A DNA stretch of 59,423 nt from Sphaerotilus sp. (GTDB taxonomy: Bacteria; Pseudomonadota; Gammaproteobacteria; Burkholderiales; Burkholderiaceae_C): positions 1-59,423 of the forward strand of contig JAAFKB010000010.1 of assembly GCA_013299055.1 (NCBI GenBank), in the 5' to 3' direction. The position numbers were made by a program, and so were the translations under genes. Below, piece after piece: positions 9,043-20,380 of this stretch; within the stretch, counting starts at the first letter, position 1, and each line of letters opens with the position of its first letter. Under the pieces are notes generated by a model, which ran no database searches, was not told where the DNA came from, and was given only the letters and a program-made list of their open reading frames with translations.

Positions 9043-9545
9043 TTGCCGCCGCCCTGGTAGACATCCCGCGGGTCGTCGAGCGAGGCCGCGTTCAGCACCT
9101 TGCCGCTGAAGTCATAGGTGACGCGGAAGACCTTGCGCGTCTGCCCGTCGAGCCAGCGCCAGTCCCAGACCTCTTCCTTCTTCAGCTCGAACGCCTGCTT
9201 CTCGGCCGGCTGGCCCAGCAGCTTGCGCACCTCGGCCACGGTCATGCCCGGCTGGACCTTGGCGAAGTAGCTCGGGTGCAGCACCTGGCGCAGGCCGCTC
9301 ATCTTGCCGTCCGGACCGAGGGTGATGTAGTAGTTCGTGCTGCCTTCGGGCTGGCGGGTGTACTCGAAGACCCGCGTGCCATCGTCGGCGCGCTGGATGT
9401 CGAGCGGCGTGCCGAACTCGCGCATCACGTCCATCTCGGTGGCCACGCCCTCTTCGAGTCTGGCGATCTTCTGCTGGTCGCAGCCGGTCAGCAGCGCCGC
9501 CGCCAGCATCAGCGGCAGCATGCCGCGGGTGAACAGGTGTTTCAT
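9039..9545 (-). CDS. SmpA/OmlA (BamE)-domain lipoprotein
   Basis: 168 residues with a lipoprotein signal peptide ending in the lipobox LLTGC (Cys 22). Two BamE-like beta-alpha units follow; the second reads VQPGMTVAEVRKLLGQPAEK, the classic SmpA/OmlA hairpin. It is longer than BamE itself and carries the motif twice (the first is LEEGVATEMDVMREFGTP), so it is probably a paralogue rather than the core BamE. Expected location is the outer membrane, periplasmic face. It is coupled to the metallopeptidase by a GTGA overlap. Confidence 0.85.
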   Translation of the reverse strand: MKHLFTRGMLPLMLAAALLTGCDQQKIARLEEGVATEMDVMREFGTPLDIQRADDGTRVFEYTRQPEGSTNYYITLGPDGKMSGLRQVLHPSYFAKVQPGMTVAEVRKLLGQPAEKQAFELKKEEVWDWRWLDGQTRKVFRVTYDFSGKVLNAASLDDPRDVYQGGGK

Positions 9546-9566
9546 GGGTGGTGTTGCGTTCTGCGT

Positions 9567-10379
9567 TCAGAGGGACGGAATCGGCTTGAGCGGCCCGGTG
9601 AACGATTCTCGCGCCAGGGGCGCGGACAAAGGTTCGAACTCGATGAGCTGTTCGGGCACGTCGCAGTCGGGCAGCTGGTCCAGCAGGTGCCGGATCAGCG
9701 TCAGCCGGCCGCGCCGCTGGTCGTTGAAGTCCACCAGTGTCCAGGGCGCGTGCTGCGTGTGCGTGGCCTCCAGCATCGCGTCACGGGCTTCGCCATATTC
9801 ACGGTATTTCTGGCGCGCCTTCAGGTCGATCGGCGAGAGCTTCCAGCGCTTGAGCGGGTCGTCGCGCCGTTCGGCGAAGCGCGCTTCCTGCTCGGCCTGA
9901 TCGACGGTGAGCCAGTACTTGAACAGCAGGATGCCGTCATCGACCAGCTGCTGCTCGAACACGGGCGCCTGCTGCAGGAAACGCTGCACCTCGGCCTTGC
10001 TGCAGTAGCCCATCACCCGCTCGACCCCGGCGCGGTTGTACCAGCTCCGGTCGAACAGGACGATCTCGCCCGCGGCGGGCAGGTGGGCGACGTAACGCTG
10101 GAAATACCACTGCGTGCGCTCGACCTCGCTTGGCTTGGGCAGCGCGACGACGCGGCACTGGCGCGGACTCAGGCAGTCGCTGACCGCGCTGATCGCCCCG
10201 CCCTTGCCGGCAGTGTCACGGCCCTCGAAGATCACCAGCACCCGCTTGCCCTCGTGCGCCACCCAGCGGGCCAGGCGGTTGAGTTCGACCTCCAGCGGCG
10301 CCAGCGCGTCGGCGTAGCCGGATTTGCCGAGGCGATCCGTGGCCGTCTTGCTGCCTTTGCTGTCCTTGTCCTTGCCCAT
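9567..10379 (-). CDS. ppk2: Polyphosphate kinase 2 family protein
   Basis: 270 residues. The Walker A motif FEGRDTAGKGGAI, the lid motif DRSWYNRAGVERVMGY and the RWKLSPIDLKARQKY segment are all typical of single-domain PPK2. These enzymes use polyphosphate to phosphorylate nucleotides (NDP or NMP depending on subclass) or the reverse. The ATG at 10379 is supported by AAGGAG eight bases upstream; an ATG at 10400 also exists. Subclass assignment (NDP versus NMP) cannot be made by eye. Confidence 0.93.
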   Translation of the reverse strand: MGKDKDSKGSKTATDRLGKSGYADALAPLEVELNRLARWVAHEGKRVLVIFEGRDTAGKGGAISAVSDCLSPRQCRVVALPKPSEVERTQWYFQRYVAHLPAAGEIVLFDRSWYNRAGVERVMGYCSKAEVQRFLQQAPVFEQQLVDDGILLFKYWLTVDQAEQEARFAERRDDPLKRWKLSPIDLKARQKYREYGEARDAMLEATHTQHAPWTLVDFNDQRRGRLTLIRHLLDQLPDCDVPEQLIEFEPLSAPLARESFTGPLKPIPSL

Positions 10380-10412
10380 GGTGCGCGCTCCTTGTGTCAA
10401 CCCGTCACTCCG

Positions 10413-11849
10413 TCAACCGCGTGCCGCAAACTCGGCCAGCACGTCCTTGAGCATCCGCGCCTTTGCCTTGCGGCCCTTGAGGTTGCCCTTGCTCAGCCGC
10501 TCCGCAGCCTGACGCGCCACCTTGGTGTCCACGGCGACATAGGTGTGGAAGTCGGTGACGTTGATCTTGCCGATCTGCGCCGACACGTAGCCAGCTTCGC
10601 CGGTGAGCGCACCCAGCACGTCGCCAGGCCGGATCTTGTCCTTGCGGCCACCGAGGATCTGGATGGTCTGCATCGGCGGCACCAGCGGCGGCGCGTCCTC
10701 GACCTCGGCGTTGAACAGTTCGGCCAGCGGCGACCACACCGTCTCGCGGCCCTGCAGCACCTCGATGCGGCCGACACGCCCCATCTCGTCGAGGCTCGCC
10801 AGACTGAAGGCCAGCCCCTCCTCGTCGGCGCGCCCCGTGCGGCCGACGCGGTGGGTGTGGACTTCGGTGTCCGGCGTGATGTCCACGTTGATGACGGCGC
10901 CGAGCTGCGCGATGTCCAGCCCGCGCGCGGCCACATCGGTGGCCACCAGCACCGAGGCGCTGCGGTTGGCGAACTGGATCAGCACCTGGTCGCGGTCACG
11001 CTGCTCCAGGTCGCCGTGCAGCGCCAGCGCCTCGAAACCCGACGCCACCAGCACGTCCACCAGATCGCGGCAACGCTGCTTGGTGTTGCAGAAGGCGATC
11101 GTGCTCTCGGGGCGGTATTTCTTGAGCAGCAGCGTCACCGCGTGCAGGCGCTGCGCCTCGCTGACCTCGTACCAGTGCTGGCGGATCTTGCTCGGCGCAT
11201 GGACCTCCTTCAGCTTGACCTCCTGCGGATGGCGCAGGAACTCGCGGCTCAGGCTGGCGATGCCTTCCGGGTACGTCGCCGAGAACAGCAGCGTCTGGCG
11301 CTGGCGCGGGCACTGGCGGGCAATCGACGCGATGTCGTCGTGGAAGCCCATGTCGAGCATCCGGTCGGCCTCGTCCAGCACCAGCGTGTTGAGCACCCCG
11401 AGCACCAGGCTGCCGCGCTCCAGGTGGTCCTTGATGCGGCCGGGCGTGCCGACGACGATGTGCGCGCCGTAGGCCAGGCTGTCGATCTGCGGGCGCATGG
11501 TCGAGCCGCCGCACAGGGTCAGGATCTTGATGTTGTCCTGCGCGCGGGCGAGACGGCGGATCTCCTGCGTCACCTGGTCGGCGAGTTCGCGGGTCGGGCA
11601 CAGGACCATCGCCTGCACGTCCTGGCGCGCGACATCCAGCCGGGCCAGCAGCGCCAGCGCGAACGCCGCCGTCTTGCCGCTGCCGGTCTTGGCCTGCGCG
11701 ATCAGGTCGTGGCCGGCGAGCGCGAGCGGCAGGCTGGCGGCCTGGATCGGGGTCATCCGCGTGTAGCCGAGCTGCTCCAGGTTGGCGAGCATGGCCGGCG
11801 ACAGGGGCAGGCGCGAGAAGGAGTCGAGAGCGTTCGTGGGTTCTTGCAT
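10413..11849 (-). CDS. dbpA: ATP-dependent RNA helicase DbpA (DEAD box)
   Basis: 478 residues. Helicase motifs run in order: Q motif (TRMTPIQAASLP), AKTGSGKTAAF, PTRELADQ, GTPGRI, DEADRMLDMG, SATYP, then the second RecA domain ending HRVGRTGRA. The C-terminal domain (MQTIQILGGRKDKIRPGDVLGALTG) is the DbpA RNA-binding fold that recognises hairpin 92 of 23S rRNA during 50S assembly. The open frame extends far upstream, but MQEPTNALDSFSRL at 11849 is the homologous start. It is divergent from the acyltransferase gene with only 36 bases between. Confidence 0.94.
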   Translation of the reverse strand: MQEPTNALDSFSRLPLSPAMLANLEQLGYTRMTPIQAASLPLALAGHDLIAQAKTGSGKTAAFALALLARLDVARQDVQAMVLCPTRELADQVTQEIRRLARAQDNIKILTLCGGSTMRPQIDSLAYGAHIVVGTPGRIKDHLERGSLVLGVLNTLVLDEADRMLDMGFHDDIASIARQCPRQRQTLLFSATYPEGIASLSREFLRHPQEVKLKEVHAPSKIRQHWYEVSEAQRLHAVTLLLKKYRPESTIAFCNTKQRCRDLVDVLVASGFEALALHGDLEQRDRDQVLIQFANRSASVLVATDVAARGLDIAQLGAVINVDITPDTEVHTHRVGRTGRADEEGLAFSLASLDEMGRVGRIEVLQGRETVWSPLAELFNAEVEDAPPLVPPMQTIQILGGRKDKIRPGDVLGALTGEAGYVSAQIGKINVTDFHTYVAVDTKVARQAAERLSKGNLKGRKAKARMLKDVLAEFAARG

Positions 11850-11885
11850 GGGGCGGATTATCCGGGCAGGCGAGAATGCGGCCCC

Positions 11886-12479
11886 ATGCACCGCACCATC
11901 TTCGGCACGCCCGGCGTCAACAGCACCTTCCGTACCCTGTCCACCAGCCTCCTGCGTCTGTCGGGCTGGCGGGTCGAGGGCCATCTCCCGGCCGAGGCGC
12001 ACAAGTGCGTGATCATCGCCGCGCCGCACACCAGCAACTGGGATCTGCCCTACACGCTGATGGTGGCGTTCGCGCTGAACCTGCACATCTACTGGATGGG
12101 CAAATGGCAGATCTTCCGCCCGCCCTTCGGGGGGCTCATGCGCTGGCTGGGCGGCATCGCGGTGCGGCGGGAGACCTCGAACAACCTGGTGGCTGCGTCT
12201 GCACAGGCCCTGGCGGACGCCGAGGGACCGGTGCAGCTGGTCGTGCCACCGGAGGGCACGCGCAGCAAGGTGCGCTACTGGAAGACGGGCTTCTACTACA
12301 TCGCGCTGCAGGCGAAGGTACCGATCGTGCTGGCCTACCTCGACTACCAGCGCAAGGTCGGCGGCCTGGGCCCGGTGTTCCACCCGACCGGGGACATCGA
12401 GCGCGACATGGTGACCATCAAGCAGTTCTACGCGGGCATCCACGGGCGCAACGCCGACCAGTTCGACGCGCAGGCATGA
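11886..12479 (+). CDS. 1-acyl-sn-glycerol-3-phosphate acyltransferase-like protein
   Basis: 197 residues. The acyltransferase HX4D motif is seen in APHTSNWDLPYTL (about residues 44-56) and the second block in PPEGTRSKVRYWKTGF. This short branch of PlsC-like enzymes usually acylates lysophospholipids or glycerolipids at the inner membrane. The donor and acceptor are unknown. It ends 7 bases before the convergent minE stop. Confidence 0.85.
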   Translation: MHRTIFGTPGVNSTFRTLSTSLLRLSGWRVEGHLPAEAHKCVIIAAPHTSNWDLPYTLMVAFALNLHIYWMGKWQIFRPPFGGLMRWLGGIAVRRETSNNLVAASAQALADAEGPVQLVVPPEGTRSKVRYWKTGFYYIALQAKVPIVLAYLDYQRKVGGLGPVFHPTGDIERDMVTIKQFYAGIHGRNADQFDAQA

Positions 12480-12486
12480 ACCCGCG

Positions 12487-12783
12487 TCAGGCGTTGCCGG
12501 CCGGGCGCTGCACGTCCAGACCCACCCGCGGCCCCTCCGGCAGCTCGATCTTGACTTCCAGCACTTCGAGGTTGTCGTGCCGCTCCAGATGGACCTTGAT
12601 GTCGTTCGGGTGGATCGACACGTACTTCGTCACCACTGCCAGCAGCTCGCGCTGCAGGGCGGGCAGGTAATCCGGGCTGGCACTGCGCGAGGTGCGCTCG
12701 TGCGCCAGGATGATCTGCAGGCGTTCCTTGGCGACCGTCGCGGATTTCTGCTTTTCACCGAGCATGAATGATAGAAACCCCAT
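12487..12783 (-). CDS. minE: Cell division topological specificity factor MinE
   Basis: 98 residues starting [30 protein letters not shown], the membrane-targeting and MinD-activating N terminus. The beta-rich dimer domain follows ([19 protein letters not shown]). It stimulates MinD ATPase and drives pole-to-pole oscillation that places the division ring at midcell. The start at 12783 has a GAGGTGA ribosome-binding site, and only 4 bases separate it from the minD stop. A longer frame beginning at 12801 is a shadow extension. Confidence 0.96.
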   Translation of the reverse strand: MGFLSFMLGEKQKSATVAKERLQIILAHERTSRSASPDYLPALQRELLAVVTKYVSIHPNDIKVHLERHDNLEVLEVKIELPEGPRVGLDVQRPAGNA

Positions 12784-12787
12784 GGGG

Positions 12788-13603
12788 TCACCTCGCGCCA
12801 AACAACCGCTTGAAGAAACCCGGCTTCACCAGTTCGATGAAGCGCATCGGCTTGTCTTCGCCCAGGAACCGCGCCACCACGTCCTTGTAGGCTTCGGCCG
12901 CATCCGCCCCCACCATGTGGATGACCGGCACGCCCTGGTTGGACGCCTGCAGCACGACCTCCGACTCCGGCACCACGCCGATCAGCTTGATGCGCAGGAT
13001 CTCGTGGATGTCCTCGATCGACAGCATCTCGCCACCCTGCACCCGGCTGGGGTTGTAGCGGGTGATCAGCAGGTGCTCCTTGACCGGCTCGCGCCCCTCG
13101 ATCGCGCGCAGCGTCTTGGAGGCCAGCATGCCCAGGATGCGGTCCGAGTCGCGCACCGAGGAGACCTCCGGGTTGGTCACGACCAGTGCCTCGTCGGCGA
13201 AGTGCATCGCCATCATGGCGCCGGTCTCGATGCCGGCCGGCGAGTCACAGACGATGTACTCGAAGCCCATCTCGGCCAGCTCCTGGAAGACCCGACCGAC
13301 CCCTTCCTTGTTGAGAGCTTCCTTGTCGCGGGTCTGCGAGGCCGCCAGCACGAACAGGTTCTCGCAGTGCTTGTCCTTGATCAGGGCCTGCTGCAGATGC
13401 ACTTCGCTGTTGATGACGTTGATGAGGTCGTACACCACACGCCGCTCGCAGCCCATGATGAGGTCGAGGTTGCGCAGACCGACATCGAAATCGATCACGA
13501 CAGTCTTGTGTCCCCTGATCGCCAATCCTGAAGCAAAGCTGGCGCTGGTGGTGGTCTTGCCGACGCCGCCTTTTCCGGAAGTCACCACAATGATCTTGGC
13601 CAT
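12788..13603 (-). CDS. minD: Septum site-determining ATPase MinD
   Basis: 271 residues. Deviant Walker [12 protein letters not shown] at 11-21, switch motifs [12 protein letters not shown] and [11 protein letters not shown]-terminal amphipathic membrane-targeting helix ends [12 protein letters not shown]. It is an ATP-dependent membrane binder that recruits MinC and is released by MinE. It is the middle gene of minC-minD-minE on the minus strand. Confidence 0.97.
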   Translation of the reverse strand: MAKIIVVTSGKGGVGKTTTSASFASGLAIRGHKTVVIDFDVGLRNLDLIMGCERRVVYDLINVINSEVHLQQALIKDKHCENLFVLAASQTRDKEALNKEGVGRVFQELAEMGFEYIVCDSPAGIETGAMMAMHFADEALVVTNPEVSSVRDSDRILGMLASKTLRAIEGREPVKEHLLITRYNPSRVQGGEMLSIEDIHEILRIKLIGVVPESEVVLQASNQGVPVIHMVGADAAEAYKDVVARFLGEDKPMRFIELVKPGFFKRLFGAR

Positions 13604-13674
13604 CCGTCGAGGTCCTTTCTGTTGACTCGTTTGTTATTTGCTGACTTGGGGAGTTGAGAACGGGCGCCGAAACA

Positions 13675-14397
13675 TCAGGCCTTGATGGGCTCGATGATCA
13701 GGGTGTCCCCATCCAGCCGGACTTGCGCTGATTTTCCGCGCACTTCCACGGGCAGCGGGGGATCGGTGGTCTGGTATATCCCTGCAATGGAGATCAATTC
13801 GGGTTCCATGCAGGTCGTGAATATGCGGGCATTCACATCGCCGGTGGCACCGGCGATGGCCTTGCCACGCAGCGGAGCGTAGACGTGGATGCTGCCGTCG
13901 GCGATCACCTCGGCGCCGTGGTTGACCAGCGCCAGGATGACCAGATCGGACCCCTTGGCGTAGACCTGCTGGCCAGAGCGCAGCGGTCGATCGACCACCA
14001 TCACGGAGGCGGGGCGGGCGGGCGCGGGCGCCGCCGCCGCCGTGGTCCGCGACGGCGGCGGTCCTTCCTGCGGCGGGACTTCGCACAACCCGACCGCCTG
14101 CGCAGCGGCCATCTGCACGGCCGATCCGCCCCGGACGGCCACGGGCACCATGCTGTAGCTGCGCATCAATTCGATCAGTCCGCGGAAATCGATCTCCTCG
14201 GGAGAATCCTGAATCTGCGCCAGGTCGATCAGGACCGGATCCTGGTTGAAGAATTCGGTGGACGGGCCCAGCCGCTGACGCAGTTGTTCGGCCAGCTCGG
14301 GCAGGCGGGGAGACTTCACCACGAGCGCCACCAGCGTGAGCGTGGCGCTTTTCAGATCAAACACGGAGGGTGAATTACCCGCAGACGCTAGGGCCAT
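13675..14397 (-). CDS. minC: Septum site-determining protein MinC
   Basis: 240 residues. The N-terminal FtsZ-inhibiting domain runs to about residue 115 (FDLKSATLTLVALVVKSPRLPELAEQL). A Pro/Ala-rich linker follows, then the C-terminal beta-helix that binds MinD (RSGQQVYAKGSDLVILALVNHGAEVIADGSIHVYAPLRGKA). First gene of the min operon, with a 71-base gap before minD. The 111 bases upstream, shared with the next gene's end, contain a TTGACG box on the minus strand without a convincing -10. Confidence 0.95.
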   Translation of the reverse strand: MALASAGNSPSVFDLKSATLTLVALVVKSPRLPELAEQLRQRLGPSTEFFNQDPVLIDLAQIQDSPEEIDFRGLIELMRSYSMVPVAVRGGSAVQMAAAQAVGLCEVPPQEGPPPSRTTAAAAPAPARPASVMVVDRPLRSGQQVYAKGSDLVILALVNHGAEVIADGSIHVYAPLRGKAIAGATGDVNARIFTTCMEPELISIAGIYQTTDPPLPVEVRGKSAQVRLDGDTLIIEPIKA

Positions 14398-14508
14398 GTG
14401 ACAGCAATCGACATCAGGTTATTCGTCAAGTGTACCCACTGGAGGGACACCGCACGACGCACAGCACCACGTTATGCAGAACTGAAGCCCCGGCGGGCGA
14501 TGGAAATA

Positions 14509-16398
14509 TCAAAGAGGTGAATTTTCACCGACACACCCAGTTTCGTCCTCCCCCAGAAACCCGCCACTCTGGCGCGACCACAGCCGTGCGTAGAGCCCGC
14601 CGCGCGCCAGCAGGCTGCGGTGGTCGCCTTCCTCGACGATGCGGCCCTGGTCGAGCACGATCAGCCGGTCCATCGCGGCGATGGTGGACAGCCGGTGCGC
14701 GATGGCGACCACGGTCTTGCCCTCCATCAGCGCGTAGAGGCTCGCCTGGATCGCCGCCTCCACTTCGGAGTCGAGCGCGCTCGTGGCCTCGTCGAGCAGC
14801 AGGATCGGCGCGTCCTTGAGCATCACCCGCGCAATGGCGATGCGCTGGCGCTGACCGCCGGAGAGCTTGACGCCGCGCTCGCCGACGTGCGCGTCGAAGC
14901 CGTGTCGTCCGGCCGGGTCGCTCAGCGCGGCGATGAAGTCCAGCGCCTCGGCCCGGCGGGCGGCCTCGACCATGGCCTCGTCGCCCGCGTCGGGGCGGCC
15001 GTAGAGGATGTTGTCGCGCACCGAGCGGTGCAGCAGCGAGGTGTCCTGCGTCACCATGCCGATGTGCTCGCGCAGGCTGTCCTGGGCGACGTGCGCGATG
15101 TCCTGCCCGTCGATGACGATGCGGCCGGACTGCACGTCATAGAAGCGCAGCAGCAGGTTGACCAGCGTGGACTTGCCCGCCCCCGAGCGCCCGACCACGC
15201 CGATCTTCTCGCCGGGGCGGATGTGCAGCGAGAGCTGGCGTACCACCGGCGGACGGGCGTCGGCCGTGCTGTAGCCGAAGGTCACGTCCTCGAACACGAC
15301 CTCGCCGCGCGGCACGTCCAGCGCCGGCGCCTGCGGCCGGTCGAGCACGGTGCGGGGCTTGGACAGCGTGCCCATGCCGTCCTGCACGGTGCCGATGTGC
15401 TCGAACAGCGAGGTCATCTCCCACATCACCCAGTGCGACAGGCCGTTCAGGCGCAGCGCCATCGCCGTCGAGGCGGCCAGCGCGCCCACCCCGACCTCGC
15501 CCTGCAGCCACAGCCACAGCGCCACCCCCGCCGTGGACGCGATCAGGCCCATGCTCAGCAAGTGGTTGACGATCTCGAAGCCGCTGACCAGCCGCATCTG
15601 CGCATGCACCGTCGTCAGGAACTCGCCCATCGCGCCCTGGGCATAGGAGGCCTCGCGGCGACCGTGGGAGAAGAGCTTGACGGTGGTGATGTTGGTGTAG
15701 GCGTCGGCGATGCGGCCGGTCATCAGCGAACGGGCATCGGCTTGCTTCTGCCCGACCCGTGCCAGACGGGGCACGAAGTAGCGCACGGCCAGCAGGTACA
15801 GCGCCAGCCACAACAGGAACGGCCCCAGCAGCCACAGGTCGAGCCGCCCGGCCAGCGCCGTCATCGTCACGAAGTAGATGACGACGAAGACCAGGATGTC
15901 GCAGGTGATGAGCGTCGTGTCGCGCACCGCCAGCGCCGACTGCATCACCTTGGTCGCCACCCGGCCGGCGAACTCGTCCTGGTAGAACGACAGGCTCTGG
16001 CCCAGCATCAACCGGTGGAAGTTCCAGCGCAGCCGCATGGGGAAGTTGCCGGCCAGCGTCTGGTGCTTGAACAGCGTCTGCAGCGCCACCAGCACCGTGC
16101 TGCCCATGACCAGCGCCAGCAGGCCGAGGAGCTGGCCGCGCTGCTCGGCCCAGAGCTGCTGCGGCGGCGTGCGGCCCAGCCAGTCCACCATGTCCCCCAG
16201 CAGGCCGAACAGGAAGGCTTCGAAGGCACCGATGCACGCCGTCAGCAGCGCCATCGCCAGCACCCAGGGCCGCATGCCCTCGGTGCAGCGCCACATGAAG
16301 CGCAGGAAACCATGCGGCGGTGTGGCCATCTCGCTTGGGGGAAACGGGTCGATCAGGCGCTCGAAAGCGCGGAGGGCGTGCCGAAAGACGAAAAACAC
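14509..16398 (-). CDS. ABC transporter, fused permease and ATP-binding protein
   Basis: 629 residues, a half-transporter of the MsbA/multidrug exporter type. An N-terminal FERLIDPFPPSE segment precedes six transmembrane helices (about 45-330). The nucleotide-binding domain has Walker A VGRSGAGKST, signature LSGGQRQRIAIARVM, Walker B ILLLDEATSALDSE and the H-loop IAHRLST. It exports a hydrophobic or lipid-like substrate as a homodimer; the substrate is not predictable. The start at 16398 is chosen because the FxxLIDPFPP lead-in is conserved in close relatives. Confidence 0.9.
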   Translation of the reverse strand: MFFVFRHALRAFERLIDPFPPSEMATPPHGFLRFMWRCTEGMRPWVLAMALLTACIGAFEAFLFGLLGDMVDWLGRTPPQQLWAEQRGQLLGLLALVMGSTVLVALQTLFKHQTLAGNFPMRLRWNFHRLMLGQSLSFYQDEFAGRVATKVMQSALAVRDTTLITCDILVFVVIYFVTMTALAGRLDLWLLGPFLLWLALYLLAVRYFVPRLARVGQKQADARSLMTGRIADAYTNITTVKLFSHGRREASYAQGAMGEFLTTVHAQMRLVSGFEIVNHLLSMGLIASTAGVALWLWLQGEVGVGALAASTAMALRLNGLSHWVMWEMTSLFEHIGTVQDGMGTLSKPRTVLDRPQAPALDVPRGEVVFEDVTFGYSTADARPPVVRQLSLHIRPGEKIGVVGRSGAGKSTLVNLLLRFYDVQSGRIVIDGQDIAHVAQDSLREHIGMVTQDTSLLHRSVRDNILYGRPDAGDEAMVEAARRAEALDFIAALSDPAGRHGFDAHVGERGVKLSGGQRQRIAIARVMLKDAPILLLDEATSALDSEVEAAIQASLYALMEGKTVVAIAHRLSTIAAMDRLIVLDQGRIVEEGDHRSLLARGGLYARLWSRQSGGFLGEDETGCVGENSPL

Positions 16399-16490
16399 TT
16401 TTGGGTTCCTGCTGCAACAATCAAGCGCGGATTACGGAATCTGAGACACGAGGATTACGTGACAGGCACGATGCAGTACAGACAAGCCAG

Positions 16491-17483
16491 ATGCTGATGG
16501 CGTTGGCTGCCCTGGGCGCAGGGCCCACCCTCTGGCACGGTACGGCGTTCGCGCAGGCCGCACCGCTCTACGGCGACTTTCGCGGCGCCAGCCTCGGAGA
16601 GAACGCCAACCTCAACGGCGCGCTCGCCTTCCCGGCCGGCCACGCCTTCAACACCGACATTACCAAAGTGGCGGTCGATCCGGCCTCGGCCAGCATCCTG
16701 AAGAGCATCGGCCTGACCGCCAACCTGCGACCCGACTTCGGCTCGGGCACCTGGGACGGCGGGCCGATCGGCATTCCCTACGTGGTCGTCTCCGGCACGC
16801 AGGCGAAGGTCAGCATCCGCTTCACCGCCTACGGCAACGAGAGCGACCCCGGCCCCTACCCCGTGCCGCGCACCGCCCCGGTCGAAGGGGGCTCGAACAG
16901 CGCGGGCGACCGGCATGTCATCGTCATCGACCGTGACAACCAGCGGCTCTACGAACTCTACCGGGCCTTCCAGCAGGCCGACGGCACCTGGAACGCCGAC
17001 TGCGGTGCGGTCTTCGCGCTCGACAGCATGACCACCCGACCCCGTGGCAAGCCCGGCTGGACCAGCGCGGACGCGGCCGGGCTGCCGATCCTGCCAGGGC
17101 TGATCCGCTACGAAGAAGCCAGCAAGGGCGCCGGGGGCATCCGCCACGCGCTGCGCTTCACGGTCTCGAAGACGCGCAAGGCGTATGTGCCGCCGGCCAC
17201 GCACTGGGCGTCGAGCAACGTCAGCACTGCCCTGCCCCCGATGGGCGCACGGTTCCGGTTGAAGGCCAGCTTCGTGATCCCCGCCACCTTCAGCAACGAG
17301 GCCAAGGCGATCCTGACCGCGCTGAAGACCCACGGCATGGTCGTCGCCGACCACGGCAGCAACTACTGTCTCAGCGGCGCACCCGATCCGCGCTGGAACA
17401 ACAGCCGGCTCATCAGCGAGCTGAGAACGGTCAAGGGCAGCCACTTCGAGGTGCTTCAGATGACCGGGCTGGTCAAGGGTTGA
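16491..17483 (+). CDS. Secreted conserved protein of unknown function
   Basis: 330 residues with a signal peptide (LMALAALGAGPTLWHGTAFAQA). The mature protein has recurrent signatures: DRHVIVIDRDNQRLYELYRA, GWTSADAAGLPILPGLIRYEE, RHALRFTVSKTRKAYVPPATHWAS, PPMGARFRLKASFVIP and MVVADHGSNYCLSGAPDPRW. I remember such blocks from uncharacterised secreted proteins of soil bacteria but know no function. The start is uncertain: the frame is open upstream with coding-like residues, and a plausible ribosome-binding site plus GTG at 16459 sits in another frame (see findings). It converges with the radical SAM gene. Confidence 0.75.
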   Translation: MLMALAALGAGPTLWHGTAFAQAAPLYGDFRGASLGENANLNGALAFPAGHAFNTDITKVAVDPASASILKSIGLTANLRPDFGSGTWDGGPIGIPYVVVSGTQAKVSIRFTAYGNESDPGPYPVPRTAPVEGGSNSAGDRHVIVIDRDNQRLYELYRAFQQADGTWNADCGAVFALDSMTTRPRGKPGWTSADAAGLPILPGLIRYEEASKGAGGIRHALRFTVSKTRKAYVPPATHWASSNVSTALPPMGARFRLKASFVIPATFSNEAKAILTALKTHGMVVADHGSNYCLSGAPDPRWNNSRLISELRTVKGSHFEVLQMTGLVKG

Positions 17484-17492
17484 GTACGGGAA

Positions 17493-19850
<2,358 letters not shown>

Positions 19851-20173
19851 GGCGGGGACGGTCAGGGTGGCGGCCAAGGCGGGCTTTCGGTCGAAGCGTG
19901 AGGAAATCAACCCTCGATTGTCTGCGGTCACGGCCCGCACCGCCAGCAGCAATTGCATTCACCCGCTGAACCTGCGGACACCCCGACGGGGCACCCAGCG
20001 GCAGTGGGCAAGCAGCGGGCGTGGGATGCCGTATGCTGCGAGCCACTTTTCGGCATCTCGCGCGGAGTCGACCCCCGGGTCGGTCCTGCGTTCCGACCAC
20101 GGATCGCGACGCCGAGGCGGCGCCAGTGGCCCTGCGGGAGATGCCCCGTCCCCGCCACGCTCAGGAGCACGCC
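19851..20173. other. Intergenic region between the divergent YgiQ-like and 62-residue genes
   Basis: About 320 bases with no supported gene. It must contain the promoters of the two divergent genes and possibly the true N terminus of the YgiQ protein. I find no convincing -35/-10 pair. GC content is similar to coding DNA. Confidence 0.5.
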
Positions 20174-20362
20174 ATGGCAACACCCAACTATTCCTACGAA
20201 AAACGTCAGCGCGAGCTTGCCAAGAAGCGCAAGACGGAAGAAAAGCGTGCCCGCAAGGCCAACCCTGGCCGCGAGGACTCGGCAGCGTCGGCGCAAGACA
20301 CGCCGGGCGAGGCCACCGCGCCCGGCTCGTCCGACTCGGCAGACACCGCCCTGCGCGGCTGA
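20174..20362 (+). CDS. Small, highly charged conserved hypothetical protein
   Basis: 62 residues beginning MATPNYSYEKRQRELAKKRKTEEKRARKAN, followed by an acidic, low-complexity Ser/Ala/Thr tail. The ATG at 20174 has AGGAG seven bases upstream (CAGGAGCACGCC). Short proteins with this YSYEKRQRELAKKRK opening are widespread in Burkholderiales to my knowledge, but have no assigned role. The basic helix suggests nucleic-acid or ribosome contact (inference). Confidence 0.75.
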   Translation: MATPNYSYEKRQRELAKKRKTEEKRARKANPGREDSAASAQDTPGEATAPGSSDSADTALRG

Positions 20363-20380
20363 CGCCAGGCCCCCCGCCGT

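Noticed and set aside
8925..11880. Long plus-strand open frame running into the acyltransferase gene
   Set aside because: Only the last 197 codons match a protein family; the rest is the reverse of ppk2, a lipoprotein and dbpA.
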